Origin: Choristoneura fumiferana
Lineage: Eukaryota > Arthropoda > Insecta > Lepidoptera > Tortricidae
Length of the DNA stretch: 64,000 nucleotides
Direction: 5' to 3'
Assembly: GCF_025370935.1 (NCBI RefSeq)
Contig: NC_133500.1
Coordinates: 9,648,994-9,712,993 of the forward strand
Shown here one piece after another: positions 44,921 through 58,457 of the stretch. The stretch's first letter is position 1. The number at the start of each line of letters is the position of its first letter. The position numbers and the translations under genes are program-made. The notes under the pieces are model-generated. The model was not told where the DNA came from, did no database searches, and saw only the letters and a list, made by a program, of their open reading frames with translations.

Positions 44921-45371
44921 GGTGATTTTCCACCGGCGAGGCGAGACGAGTGCCTCTAGTGTGGCGTTTTCTTTCACAAAACATTCGTTTACTATTCGAA
45001 GACGTAAATCGAGCGTTCGATCGTCGATACATGTCCACGGTGCGGCGTCGTCACCCGTTTTCGTTACGATACGCGAACGAAATAGTTTACGTAGCAAACC
45101 TACACTCACAAAAGTTGTTGTGCAAACTTTCCGCTAGAGGCGCTGTCCGTGTTTCTATACAAATTGAGATTTTAACGCAAACGCGATCGAGACGTATTTT
45201 GTGAACGGGAAAATATACTAAGCACACAGAATCGAAATTTGTATGGCGGCGCTCGCGGCGACCCGCGGCGACCCGCGGCGCCGGCGGCTTGCGGCTGGCG
45301 CGCGAGAATGCAAACAAAATTCAATTCTCGTCTCGCCTCGTCTCGTCTCGCTTCGCCGGTGGAAAATTACC
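44921..45371. mobile_element. 451-bp element with about 30-bp inverted ends and a GC-rich core
   Basis: GGTGATTTTCCACCGGCGAG and CGAGACGAG at the left are mirrored by CTCGTCTCGC and TTCGCCGGTGGAAAATTACC at the right. The interior has a GC-rich block at 45,245-45,310 with repeated GGCGACCCGC. Overlapping open frames on both strands are explained by this base composition. Confidence 0.75.
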
Positions 45372-48300
45372 ATTATACCTTTATCAGTAAATTTTTATAT
45401 AAGGATTGAGTTTTTTTTACTAGCCTGTTTTTAATCCACTGCTGGACAAAGACCTCTCTAACTCAGGATCGAGGTTAATATCATATTAAAAATATTTTCA
45501 AGCACGAATCAAAACTAATAAACATACGATTCTTACATATTTCTTGTACTTTACAGCCTCTCATTCAGTTTACTTACACCTAAACGCCACAAAAATATTC
45601 CGAGTTCGTCTACGAAAAAATCCCATGTGTAGCGGAGTGAACAAGTCCCAACGTACATAGTAAAACGTTCTATTTGTATTAGCCAATGTTGTAACACGGC
45701 ACGTGTCGTACACTCCGACCACGAATGTAAGCCAGCCTAAAAGTTTAGGTGTAATCAAGAAAATAGCGTTTCTTGTTTCCACTACAGTCATAAAGCAGAT
45801 AAACAAGACTACTTACTAGTATGTATTAGCATAAGACAAGTTTTCTGGGGTGTGTCGGTATTTCTTATTCCGTTATATCCAAGTCAGTGAACATACATGG
45901 AGCTTCTTACTGATAAATTTATATTTATTTCATGATAGAGTTTGGAATATAGACGCTAATATTACAGTTCTGTAAAACAAAATAAAAACCTCAGGCATCG
46001 ATACGATTCAAACCCAAAAGATTTCGAAAGACTCAAAATTTCAATATCGATTATAAGAATTGATCTGAAAATAAATTTTAACTAATTTATGTATATAGTA
46101 TTCTCTCTAATCAAAAACTAATTCAATGATTCAAGAACCCCATTTTGGGTGCCACTAAAAGCTCACGAATTTCAACTTATTTTGAGCTCATTCAGTTTAA
46201 TTGAAACATTCAAAAGGTAAATATTAGTCCAGTAAAAAAAGGAGGTCCACATTAGAGATTTAGCGTTCGGACGGCAGTAATCAGCGATCCATCCGGAAGC
46301 ATTTCAGCGCTACCAGGGTAGTAGCACTTCATTACGATTCATTTAATTTGTAATCGGATGAGCAGCCCGACGACGTACGGTTGGAAAGGACACAGAGTAG
46401 ACTACATCAAAAGAGAAACAGCTGGAAGCAGAGCTAATAAAGTCAAAGTTACTTCGACAGCAATTCCAGTGCGAGTTGCAAGTTGCGGGGTAAAGGAATT
46501 TGGCTGTCAGTTGTGTTGGAATAGAGTGTGGTTTTGCTTCTTTTCTTTGATGGCAGGGTTTATTTATGAATATTTCAGCGACCCGACGAGTCGCGTGACG
46601 TACAACGTTTTTTCGTTTCGCTCCGCGCACACGTAATGTAACCGACAAGCTGCACACCTGCCTGGAAGTAGTACAGATTTCAAAGGAGCCTTTCAAACCG
46701 CGTAATGGAAGTTAATAGGTCGCCCTGCTGGGGACCTAGATGGCTTTTTGCTAAAGGTAAACAAGGTCTGAGGAAAATGAAAGCCTTTTTTGTCGGGGGA
46801 TTACGATGATAATCGGAGCATTCGCAACTAATGGAAAAAATATAAGTAAAAATACGATTAAAGATAAATAAAAGAGTAAGTACTTGCAGAGTGGCAAAGA
46901 TAATGGATTTCATGGCAATCTGCAATTTGACGCTTGATTGAATTAATTGGATGAAAGGTGCACACAAAACTCTTTATATAAACGCGTGTTGATTATAAAA
47001 TACATTTCAGAAAAATACCCCAAATACAGAGTCAAAAACCTTTTACCTACAGAGTTATCCGAAAACAGTGTGCATCGGAACCGCACGACTTTATCCTACC
47101 AGCTCTTTCCTTAGTGTAGCCTTCTTTACACAACGTAGACCATTACTAGTAGACCTTTAATAGGTAGACGGAATATTTTTGTGTAATACGCACAAGTCGT
47201 TTCCGCTCGTCCCAAATTATCCGGACAGCTGAGGAGTGAAATACACTGCCTGCGTCTGCATTTTTTCTGAACGCCTTAAAATCAAGTGTGAATGAGCATT
47301 TAGTCAGCTAGCGTACTCATCTCCATTCACGCGTGATTGCGATGAAACACAATAATCCTATTACAATTAAAAAAGCTTGCAAAAGAGGTGAAGTAAAATC
47401 AAAACAGAAAATACCCATTTTCATTCACCTCCTAATATCGTCACCTACAGAATATACAGGTCGCTCTGTACTAACTCAGTGCCACACGTGTGAAATGGAA
47501 TGCTTAGAGCTCGGTTTAAATGACAAAAGCGTGGCGCAGCCTAGCGTAGGATATACTGAACAATGAAGCTGGTATTGAATTCAGGTATGGCGTAAGACGT
47601 CGCATCTATCTACAACCACATGGTCTCGAGTATTGTAAGGAATCAAAGACTGATATCATGTGCACCTGATTTCTGAGCAGATATTTCAGACGAAAATAGC
47701 GTCGCAATATATACAACAATGGACCTAACATGCAGAGGATGTTCGTATTTCACATACAGGTTCCATTTATGGTGCCGGAAGAGCAATGTCGGCAGCAAGA
47801 CCAGTCTTATCCTGAATTGGGATCGTTTTACGATCATTATTCCCCATTTTTTTCTTTTCTTTTAAAAGTAGTTGCAAATAAATGGTTTTCTTCCCTTCTT
47901 TCTTATTTACAATGTAGACAATGTAGACAATTAACAAATACGGTTTTTTTTAATTCTCACGGGGTAGAAAGTTTTGCTACAAGGACAAATCTGTGGGTGG
48001 GTAATAGTGGGTATGCAAGCATGTTTAAATAATATAACAAAACACCTATCGTTTCTAGTTTTTCCATATCTTTGTCGTTTATGCTCATGTGCTTTCGTGA
48101 TGTGAATGAAATGCTAATACTTCACAACTGTCTCTATGTTTGGATTTCGTATATTTAGGGACTTAGTAAATTATGATAACGAATGTCATTTGTTAATTTA
48201 ATAATTTAGGAAGGGGTTGCATGAATGAAGTCACATCGCGATAAATATTATTTTAGGTAAGTATACTCAAATTCTTAGATAGCATTGGTAAGGCATTGGT

Positions 48301-49323
48301 CATTCAATGTGAAAAACGTTCCATTTTGGCTCAATTTTACCTGGAACTAAAATCAATAGCACCTAGTTTTGTCCTAAGCATTTCACTATAATGTTTTGGT
48401 CATATTAATACCGAGATAGGTAAGTGTTTTTTGGGAGAGATGTTTCTCGAATCAATATGGCGACCACGAATGAAGGTCGCAGCAACTTAACCGTGAATCC
48501 TTAAACACTATAGTTTTCGTTATAAAATGTAAAGCTTGCTCATCATCAGCTTGTGGCAAAACGTGAACTTTTTTACTCTTTTTGTTAGTTTTCTCGCATT
48601 CAACAATTGTCTTCCAAACCGAGATGGAAAATTTACTTGTCATAATTTACTCCGAGCCATTTCAGAGCCGTGTTTACAATTCCTTTTTTCCCGTTGAACA
48701 TTCTATTGGGTAGAGGCAACGAGACCCGCCGTTCTATGTTCGCCCCGGGCGTGATATCTGGCACAGAGAGAAGAGCCCACGCGCTTGACGCTTACAATGA
48801 TAATGCCAAGAGAAACACTTAAAAACTTTATTTATAGAAATTTTCCAGTCTTTGATGCAAAATTTTATCCATACAATTATTGGGCCCCATAGGGTCACCC
48901 ATAAGAGTAAGAGTTGAAGGCAAGAGACCACGTGATTGATCACCAACCCGATGGTCGGGCACCATCAAATCTGTCATCAAGCTGTCAAACTCAAATTCGA
49001 AACAAATGTCACTGTCAATGTCACTCGCTGTTTAAGCTACAGTAAAGACTACATGACATTGATGCTTTCAACGAAGTGAATTTTAATCCCGACAGATGCC
49101 GCCAAACGTTCCGTTACAAGAATGTGCTCGTCAAGCGGCCAACAGAGACGGACGGAGAGCGATCGCGAAGGCAGCGACCACAGTGACAGGCATCCCTCAT
49201 GATAACCAGGACCACTCGGCCAAGTGTCCGACTGAGAAGAGATAGGGTCATACCGAAGCAAAGGTACGCCGAAAAGGGATGTAGAGATAGCTCGAACGCA
49301 TATCAAAAGTAGTGGAAGCAGCA
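45372..49323. other. Intronic DNA, nothing firmly recognised
   Basis: A short TAGCCTGTTTTTAATCCACT retroelement-tail phrase is at 45,422. A moderately GC-rich patch lies at 46,250-46,640, and another at 49,080-49,330. Open frames of up to 117 codons have no family motifs. Confidence 0.5.
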
Positions 49324-49600
49324 TGCAGGTGGTAGGACTTTGTGCAAGGTCCGCCCGGATTGCTACCACCATCTTGCTCGCTAATCCTGCCGTGAAGCAG
49401 CAGTGCTTGCAGCAGTGCTTGCTTGTTGTGTTTCGACGTGGAGAGTAAGACAGCCGGTGAAATTACTGGCACTTGAGGTATCCCATCTTAGGCCTCTAGG
49501 TTGGCCCCTGGTGTTGCAGGTGTCTATGGGCGGTGGTGATCTCTTACCATCAGGAGACCCACTTGCTCGTTTGCCATCCAGTCGAATAAAAAAATAAAAT
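49324..49600 (-). mobile_element. GGCAAACGAGC-type repeat, full-looking copy
   Basis: It is the inverse of 17,785-18,062 and agrees closely over its whole length, from GCAGGTGGTAGGACTTTGTG to GTTTGCCATCCAGTCGA. It carries a local expansion of GCAGTGCTTGCA near 49,400. An A-rich AAATAAAATAAAAAAA stretch follows the head end. Confidence 0.8.
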
Positions 49601-50719
49601 AAAAAAAGCATACCCTCACCAGTAACAAATAGACAAAAGATAAGGAAGCTTTTGCACAGCAGTCTACTTCAACGGGACAAGAAAAGAAACGTGGCTGTCT
49701 CTTAAAATGCCGCTCAAAAAAACGCGCGTTCTCTAATAAAAGGCAGCGATCTCCGTAGGCCTCGGCGAACAACGTATCGGCAAGTATCGGCATTTCCGCT
49801 CCCCCGATTGCGATACGGAAGCAAGACATTGTCATATTTTCTACAGTTAATGCTCGCTTTGTGCAAGCGTTGTTTCCAGTCGCTGCGCTACGGGGAGAGC
49901 GATCTGATTGTCACATACGCAATTGGATATTGGCCTTTTGAATCCGTCATGTTTCTGTTTATCAATTTACACTATTGTAAAATGAAAGTTCGATATACAA
50001 ATACAAACACATGGTGGCTGAGCAACACACGCAAGAATACATAATAACTACTAGTTTAAAGATAAATAAAGAAGGTTAACAATACCAGATCTTGTCCTGA
50101 AACATCTATGGCGTCAAAGATACAAAAAAAAAGTTGAACCTAGACAAACCTAATCCACGGACTGAAATGTAAGGTAGACAAAAAAAAGACTTTCATAAAT
50201 GTATGATTCAAAATCAGCTGTACTACCTACTCAAAAGAAAATAAGGGCCACGGAGTTTTATTGGTAATTCGAAAATAGTAATAAATATAATTCTTAATAA
50301 CATTCTTTGGACAAAAATGGTTTTATTAATATCAATCGGCAATCGGCTTATTGCTATTCATTAAAAAATTAGTAAACTACCAAGCCGTAGACGACCAAGG
50401 TTGATTTTAACCTGTTTTAGCTCAAACAGAACACAAAGTAAACATCGCTTCAAGTTTGTTTTACTATTGCAAAATATCTTTTCACACTAGTATACGAACG
50501 TCACTTATCGTCTTTCACCGTCCCATCAATCCTGTCAAAAATGGTAACCTACTTTCATTAAAAAAACCTCCCCTCTAATGGACGGAAACCTCCCCCCCAC
50601 TGAGGAAATTGCACATCGCAGGTTTGCCGTCTGACCTCTTCATTGTATGGAGATTGCCACCCAAAGTGTCTAAAGCGAGTACTGGGGGTAAGGTAAGTCT
50701 TTTATAAATTATTTTAAAA
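49601..50719. other. Intronic DNA, nothing recognised
   Basis: No repeat family or supported gene. Confidence 0.5.
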
Positions 50720-51252
50720 CTAGCGTTAACCCGCGGCTTCGCCCGCATTAGAATTAGCTTAATGCCGTCTTAACTGAACTGTTGTATATTACCTATGCCC
50801 GTGCAATTTTTGAAATATACAACGAGAACAGTTTACTTACACGATTCTTGTTACCATGGCAACGCAATAAACAAATGTCTTAGAGTTTTGCCTGAAAAGG
50901 TTACGGTAACAATTTCAAACGACAACGTTCGCTTGCACTGTACAACACCGTCTATTGATTGGAAACGAAGTTAACACGTCATCTTGAGAGCCGAGGTACG
51001 CTACGTCACAGTTCTTGGACAGCGCCCTCTATTCTTGTTTAAACTTTAAATATTATCCCACGGAAACGCATTACCGGGATATCAAGTATCCCATGTCTCA
51101 ATGCAGATCTTTGTTTATCTGTACGCCAAGTTTCATGTAAATCCGTTCAGCCGTTATTGCGTGATTCAGTACCAAACATCAAAATATCCAAACATACAAA
51201 CATACAAACCTCCAAACATCTTCACAAACTTTCACATTTATAATATTAGTAG
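50720..51252 (-). mobile_element. Helitron-like element, non-autonomous
   Basis: On the minus strand the 3' end is GCGGGCGAAGCCGCGGGTTA followed by ACG and CTAG (50,723-50,720), a hairpin plus CTAG. The 5' end is at about 51,252 (ATTATAAATGTGAAAGTTTG). The phrase GGCTGAACGGATTTACATG is inside. Internal sequence differs from the 30.8-kb copy and lacks its tandem array. Confidence 0.75.
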
Positions 51253-51299
51253 GATTTTAGAATTAAAATTTTATAGTGTTTAGACATTTTCATGCGACA

Positions 51300-51540
51300 A
51301 GGGATTATACGTCGCTGATGATATGTTTTCACCACTAAAGAGTCACTGGTACCAGAGGGGTTGCAGATGCCTTGCACTCCACTAGGGCTAAGATGTTTAC
51401 TCTATCTTCACCAGGTGCTTTACCTTCACACCGGGACAAAACAATGCAAGCATTGATGCTGCTCAGCGGAAAAATTTAGAAGTAAGATGATGGCAAGGAT
51501 CGGGATAGACAATGCTCAAGATCCTACAACCTGTAAACGC
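51300..51540 (+). repeat. GGCAAACGAGC-type repeat, very worn
   Basis: GTTGCAGATGCCTTGCACTC, GGGACAAAACAATGCAAGCA and CAAGATCCTACAACCTGTAA follow the order of the 17.8-kb copy at low identity. Confidence 0.45.
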
Positions 51541-53206
51541 CGTCAATAGTCATATTTTTTTTCATCATTCATTTAAATTTAGAAGAGCTCTATTCATACT
51601 TTCTATGATACCGTCAACATCGAGGTTGAAGTAGACAATTCTTCTAGATATCATTACACTCATTACTGAGTGGTCGTGAAAGAAATAAAGATCAAAAAGA
51701 TGAAGATCAGTAAACCTTCACGACGACTTTCTTGAGAAAATAGTGTAGTGGTTTCCTTGCACAGCCCAGTGCTGGAGTCCAGTGTTCGTAGTTAGAAATA
51801 GATACACGCATCCAGTTAAAGCACGCATTAGAGGCCGTATTGTCTAATGCGCTGACGTCGCGATCGCATACGTCATCTCTTTCTATCCTCATCCTACACC
51901 ATGTGACAGAAAGAAGTGGCGAAAGCGATCGTGATTTCATATATAATATTTATTTTATAAGGCCTCAGGTGCCTTAGTCGCCTTTTATGACAGATGCGTC
52001 CGTCTTATTCTAAAAAGGGGCACGGCACGGATTCACGGAACGGAAGATACTTTTATTTAGCTGTTTTTTGATATCTTTCTCGGGTTTTCCTCATTAGTGG
52101 ATACTATAGAAAACACACACATACACACTAGGCACTTGCCAAACTCCTACATACGCGCGTACATAATGTATATATCCTTTGAACTAGAGTTGAAAACTTA
52201 ATAACAATAACAGCTAATAGGTTACGAGGGCGATAATACTTACATTGCCGACTTACAAGTGGAAGCTTCGAGCTTTCAAGTACCCGTTGTCTTTGGAATA
52301 ATTCCAGAAAGCTCTCTCAACGGCCCCTCGTGAATCTCGAAGGAGCTTTAAGCTTTAGACTTCCGTTGTCTAATGTTGCCAAATTATATCTACCTGGACG
52401 CGTTATGAATTTTAAGTACCTAAAGTTTTCATTTGACACCAGGGCATGCTCTTGTGGGCGCAAATGCACTTAAGCTTCTAATGAAATCGTGAGCATGTAA
52501 TTCAATAACACATATACACTGTATCTTATTTCAACAGATGATTGGCTTGCTTAGACTGAACACCAATGTTAATATTTTTCAGGAATATTTAATTATATTG
52601 ACAAATATGTACATTGATCGATATTGAAAGGTTAAAGCGTCAAAGAGGTAACTTCATCTTGAATCATATTCGCTGCAAATTTTACACAAGTGATGAAGTG
52701 TGAATGCTTTCAAAACAATGACAATAATAATTATCTCATATGAGTAATCTATACCTAATCATACTCTTCTAATCATACATATTTATACAGAGTAATTTAA
52801 ACTTGGATCCATAATTTAGCTCAAAACAAATAAGCCAAATAGAGACCCATTATGGGCGCCAACTTCGTCGAAACGATATCCGAATAAAATGCTAGCCAAT
52901 TCGTATAATACATAAATATCTACAAACGACTGCACTGAATTTATTGAACGCAGAGTAATAAAATAACCAAACATAACGATAGAGACACGAAATGGATCCA
53001 GTATTCGCTAACAGATATATCGGTGTGGGTGGATTTAGAAATAAGTGAGCCCGATGGCATTGTAAAGCTATTTAGATATTTCTAGGAGCTAGGACGTTTT
53101 GTATACCACAGCCAAATATATACGATGGGAGCAGGTCGTTTTATTTTACACACTCAGAATCACCAACCATTCGTTTCTGTGAAATGGAACAAGATGAGTG
53201 GCAATC
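51541..53206. other. Intronic DNA, nothing recognised
   Basis: A+T-rich without a repeat family that I can name. Confidence 0.5.
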
Positions 53207-53329
53207 TGGCAATGGGCAGGCCATATAGCACGGAGAACAGATGGCCGTTGGGGCCGAAAAGTTCTCGAGTGGAGACCGCGGATCGGCAAGCGCAGAGTAG
53301 GACGTCCACCAACGAGATGGACGGAAGCC
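53207..53329 (+). pseudogene. LINE C-terminal remnant
   Basis: The frame reads WQWAGHIARRTDGRWGRKVL, EWRPRIGKRRVGRPPTRWTE. RWAGH-AR...W and RRVGRPPTRW are standard in insect LINE ends. The same family recurs at 63,571. A tail with GTCAAGTGTCCCACTATATT and TTATTTATTTTA follows to about 53,400. Confidence 0.8.
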
Positions 53330-53404
53330 GCGGATTCACGTTGGACTGCCAACCGAAGCTATTGATGTCAAGTGTCCCACTATATTTATTTATTTTATGG
53401 ACAT

Positions 53405-56310
53405 GGAAGGCAATGAAACGTAAAACTTCACGGTGTCACAGTATAACCAATCGCCTAACAATATGAGTGTGACATTGAATGAGAACGGCATGCTAAATAC
53501 ATGCTATTTCTACTACATGACCGCAATAAAGTTCGCATTCTCCCCCGGCTTAGTATACTTGGTGAGAACAATCAATCGACGCCTGCGGGGCGGAAACCGA
53601 TACCGGTGGATTATAGTCATTTTGTACACATGCAGTAAATCTGAGATACATGTGGTTCTACCAACAAAGGAACCCTTGTCATACATTCTATTTAACAACA
53701 TACGGGTCTGAAGATCAGTGTTGGCGCCAACGCTCCTTGGACCCCGGCCATGTTCGGCAACCGTAGACAGGTAAATCAAAACTTCGCCAAGATATGGAAT
53801 GCCTTTATTTATTGAGGTGATGAAGCGACAAAAAACTTTGTTTTACAACGCCGAGCAAAAAGGTACAGGAAAGTATTGCTGTTTGCGTTCGCGAGCTTTG
53901 TAGCTACTTAAAAGTTAACTTGTTGGATTTCAACTCAAGTAAATTATTTTTATATGTAGAACAATATAATACGTTTAGAAGAATTAATGGCAAAATGAAG
54001 GCAAGAGGCGCGTTCAAGGTTAAACAATACAGTACACCATACCATATTCACTATATGAGTTTACCATACTTCTTAAGAATACACAAAAAAAAATTGGCTA
54101 CATTTCCACATTAGTGCATGTTATCACATCAAAGCACCAAATAATCAGAATGCAAAAGTAGATGCCGTAGCCGAAAATGAGATCATTAACACACTTAACG
54201 ACGGTTAACAACAGCATCGAGTAATGAGTAACTTCAGACTTTGATGACTGATCTTCTGTCACGAATTATACCAATTTTAACTGTATTTTTTCAAATCGTT
54301 ACTGCACAACATCAAAAATTCTGATTTAGTTAGGTACGTTCAAAGAATTTGTAAACCGCATCCGCATAGAATTTTTCAATCCCCTGATTCGCTCGCACAG
54401 AAGAATGTAAACAGCTCGTCCAATCAAAGGAATAAATCCATTCATGGTAATGGAATATTCATTTGCCGAATGCAAATGCACATCGCAACAGGCACTGTTG
54501 GATAACTAGATTCGTCTAGTAGTAACCCAATTCTCTACGAAAAGACTCAATGCATTGGGAATTCAGATGAATTATTACGTACTGTAGAATGCATTACTGA
54601 CCAGCTATCTCTGAGCCACCACATCTCTGTCTGCCTTCGAGATTTAGAATGAAACAGTGTCCAATTTAAGTAAGGGAGGGACCAATCAGAAATGGTCGGC
54701 AATAACTGATTTATATTCCCTGTCCACCGTGAAAAAGTGCAAATTTATGCAAAGTGCATCAACGTTTGGCACTTAGCGGTTTTTTTTTTCAGATTGCAGC
54801 AGCGGCTCCTGAAGGCGTTTTAATGGTTCGGTAATAGTTTTCATAGGGATTTTTTGTTTTAATTTCATAGACGACAATTTTACTTTATACACTTTAATCC
54901 TGTCGAGCTATCTCGATGAGAAGATTTAGCAACACAGCGGCTTAAATGGCGCAGGATTGTGCAGGGGAAGGTTCGCGAGTTCGAGGAACAGCGTAAAGCC
55001 GACCTCGATGCTAAACGTGACGAGCGTAGCTCCCATCTGCTGCCACTGATTATGACTACGTGGACGATGTACTTGCAAGCCGTCAATACGGACGTTCGTT
55101 CGCAGCAAAGATGGGCTAAGTAAGCCACCCTGGAGCGCACGAGCGTCAATCGAATCAGGAGCCGAAGTTGGCCAAAACCACTTGGATCATTATTTTTTTT
55201 TTTAAATCAGGTCAAATAACATTTTATCTAACCGGTGTGGTAGATTTTCTTTGACAAAGTGCTTCAGCCTAAATTGAATAAAGATAATTTGACTTTAACT
55301 TTGGCTCCGAAGCAAACAATCGAAGTGAAAGAGAGCTTGTAAAAAAGCCACGTCTGAATTCGCCAGCACATCCTTAGTGTCCGTCAGATCTCATTACTAA
55401 AGTACCCAGGCTTCCATTAAGCCAAAGACAGTCTGCCGGGAGGTGAGTTCGAGATTCGCAATTTCCGCGGCGGGCACGACTTCCTCCGGACTAAGGTTAC
55501 CAATTTTTTAATTCGAAAAGGTCCTGAGTTTTTTTTTGATACAAAAGGCATTTTTTGGCGGACGGAATTTTTGTTATGTTGTCCAGCTTAAAGTTATTTC
55601 TCAACAATCTTAACATTATGGAAATAGTTTAAGGTAAGGACATAAAAATATTTATTGCATACATACACTGCAAGGAGCGTAAAGTCGATATTTGGTACAA
55701 TGTAGGTATCAACAACTATACGTTGCGAGCTTACAATTATATTCAGATGGACATACATAAATATGTCAATAACTCATATTATGGTTAACAATATTACAAT
55801 AATAGTAATGTCATAACTACCTACTAGCCAATTTTAAGAGAGAGGGAGATATTTAGAAAATCTTTCATCGGTTCTGTTTGTTTTTAATAATAAAATAATG
55901 TTTCCTTTAAGTAAAATGAGCTAACTAAATGAATTAAAGCATTTTTCAAGCGCCCATAATTTTTTTCCACCCTGTATTGTATATGTAATAAATAGGAGCG
56001 AGGAGCAGATGTCATTTCCAGGTTAAAGTACTTAAGTCTCATAATTAAACAGCCTTAAGGAAACCGTCGAGAACTAGGACAAAGTCAAGCAAGAGGGAAC
56101 GCCGAAAGTCCGGACAAATCCGAAAGGATGGTAACCCTACTCCAGAAGCGGAGACGTAAAAAAATCGAGATTAAAGGCACGTGACTGTTATGAATTGAGT
56201 GTTTTGTCGGCCGTGATGCTGTTATTTGTAAACCCCCGAAGAGTTTCAATGCATAAGATTTTTCTTAAATCCAAGTTTTTTTTTCATAATACTAACAAGC
56301 TAATACTTAG
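53405..56310. other. Intronic DNA with one unexplained GC-richer block
   Basis: The block 54,890-55,170 is less A+T-rich and has open frames on the minus strand, but broken plus-strand frames read more like a decayed coding remnant (CRAIS..., RPRC...). I cannot assign it. The rest is featureless. Confidence 0.4.
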
Positions 56311-56313
56311 TAA

Positions 56314-56440
56314 TGGTGTGTGTGACGTTCCTAATCTGCACTGGGCCCGTGTAGGAACTACGGCCAAAGCCCTCTCATTCTTGGAAGAGACCTGTGCCCA
56401 GCCGTGGGACGTAAATAAGCTGGGATGATGGTGATGATGT
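56314..56440 (+). mobile_element. 5'-truncated S1 SINE
   Basis: It runs from GTGTGACGTTCCTAATCTGC through CTGTGCCCAGCCGTGGGACG to a GATGATGGTGATGATG tail. The head is missing. Confidence 0.85.
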
Positions 56441-56444
56441 TGAC

Positions 56445-58349
56445 ATGAAACAGGCCCGTAATTGACCTATTTCAGTTTAGTCTGCGTTTAGGGAAGAATC
56501 AAGTTAGTCTTAAGCCGAGTTTAGACTCACAATGTAATTCAATTTGCACGATTTTTCTTGCAAGTGTAAACTCGGCTTTACATTATTACACATCAATAGG
56601 TACGCTCTAACATGCTTCGCTCGTTCAACTATTCGAGAACATATTTTAATTATGAAATACACTTTTTTGCTACCGCCAAAAAAAAAGACTATTAATCACG
56701 ACATTATACTTAAAATGGTTACCTAATAGCCAACATTTATTTAAAAACTGTTTAATAAAACGCGACCCGTTATAAAAATGGCGGTAGTATTTTTTAAACG
56801 CGCGCAGAGCGTTCCAACAAAGCTTTGTCGAGAATCATAAGCAGAAAAAAAAAACCGACAAAACACAACGCCGCGCCGCTTCCCAGTCCCATACAAACGA
56901 GCCACTCTAAAAATTCATAAGTAACAATAATATATTAAATTCCGAAAGGAATGGAAACATTTCAAGTGCTCGCAAATGCTTTAGGCGCCTTTGTGAAGTT
57001 AAAAAAAACTCGTCTACGGCGGAAGCTTTTTGTCCGGACGTCTACGCTTTAAATTGCCACCGATACTAACTTTATATTAAACGTGGAAATTTATTATTTC
57101 ATATGCATTCACAAGGCACTCACGACGAGAGTTGTCTTCAGCTTATTTTAGCGTTTCAACAAAGTTTCTCACGTTTCAACGAACTCGTACCAAGAAAAAA
57201 AATCACATTAATACAAAAACACGCACACGAATACGCATCTAGTGAATAATGTTTTTCCATCGTATTTATTGGATAAGTACTTATCTCGCTGTCTCAATTA
57301 ACTTAAGTTCAGTAAGCTAATATATTTAATTTTAATCAAAAAATAAAGGAATAAACAAATTACAAAAAGGTACTACCAATCCACAACAAGTTTCGTCAAG
57401 TAACTTAAACTATAAACAAGAAAAGACACACACACCTACACACAACTGGCTCCATTAAAAACGCTTTCCTTTATTGCGAATGTCAAAACCCCACCCGACC
57501 CGCATCCGGTCCAAAAGTACCGAAAATACCCGCCGCATTACCGCGCTGTATTGCCAACGATATTCGTTGAACCAGGTACGAGCCCGATCTAGGATCACAA
57601 CCCCTAAGCTAAGCTAATTGAGACAGCAAGATAATTATGAAGTATTCAGACAAAATACGACGGCAAATCATTTTCCATCACTTGGGGTTAAACTTAAATA
57701 GGTATCTAGTTAGTGTTGTCTAAGAAAAAGGTAATAATTAACGGTTTCAAATATCATATTATCTGTCATAGTTTTTCAACTAAGTGCGTTAAGCCGGAGA
57801 ATTGGTTGTATCAAACATTATATTATTTTTAATACAATATGCTAATGTTACGTCAAATTGTGTCAAAATGTCAAGTAAAATACGTGTAACTATTGAGCTT
57901 CCATTTAACATTGGTCTAAGTAACATAAGAAATTAGGCTGTAAAATTTAATTTATGTATGTATTTACATGTAGTTATGTATGTTAAACCGTTGCTAACAC
58001 AAGCTCAATTAAGTTATATGTAAAACAAATGCCAATGTAAATGTATGTAAACATTAGTTAACTAAATCCACATGCACACTAGAGGCACAAACATTATTTA
58101 AAAATTCACTTGTGCGAAAAAAAATCAATGACGAGAATTACATACTTTATTCTACTTTCATAATGTATTTTATATCATAACACTATTTTTGTATATTTCA
58201 AACAGCCTTGCAAATTTTTTCGCACACACAAAGAAAAAGGGCACCAAGCAAATATTGTACTTGCTAAGATATATATTTTTTTTTTATAGTTAAGTACAAT
58301 AAGTGCTTTAAAGAAACAAGAATATATTTTGAATAAAAGAAACACTTAC
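56445..58349. other. Intronic DNA just downstream of the 58.4-kb exon
   Basis: A+T-rich with no repeat family recognised. In gene orientation it is the first part of the 33.4-kb intron. Confidence 0.5.
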
Positions 58350-58401
58350 GTGTGTAATCCCAGCTGTCTTGGTCATTCTTGAACACGTTCAATCTTTCGG
58401 G
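58350..58401 (-). CDS. sm: hnRNP L / smooth exon: end of RRM2 and start of the linker
   Basis: This 52-base exon reads PERLNVFKNDQDSWDYT plus one extra base. It closely matches the segment right after RRM2 in animal hnRNP L, where human has PTRLNVFKNDQDTWDYT. hnRNP L proteins are nuclear RNA-binding proteins that bind CA-rich RNA and regulate alternative splicing; Drosophila smooth is the fly member. The acceptor is a pyrimidine-rich run ending CAG at 58,404-58,402 and the donor is GTAAGT at 58,349. The exon leaves phase 1, which fits the exon at 24,925 directly (codon C+TG, Leu). The RRM1/RRM2 exons should precede it but are not visible up to base 64,000, so the gene's 5' part lies outside. 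The protein match is strong despite the short length. Confidence 0.93.
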
Positions 58402-58457
58402 CTGAAACAAAAAAAGGAAAAATTCATTACTATTATTATCAACATATTTATTATCAA

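Noticed and set aside
44892..45317. Several overlapping Arg-rich frames on both strands
   Set aside because: They come from the GC-rich interior of the inverted-end element at 44,921-45,371; open frames on all strands indicate composition, not coding.
54880..55149. A possible minus-strand gene of 89 codons
   Set aside because: No recognisable motif, start or splice support; the plus strand shows broken frames more like a decayed retroelement, but not enough to call one.
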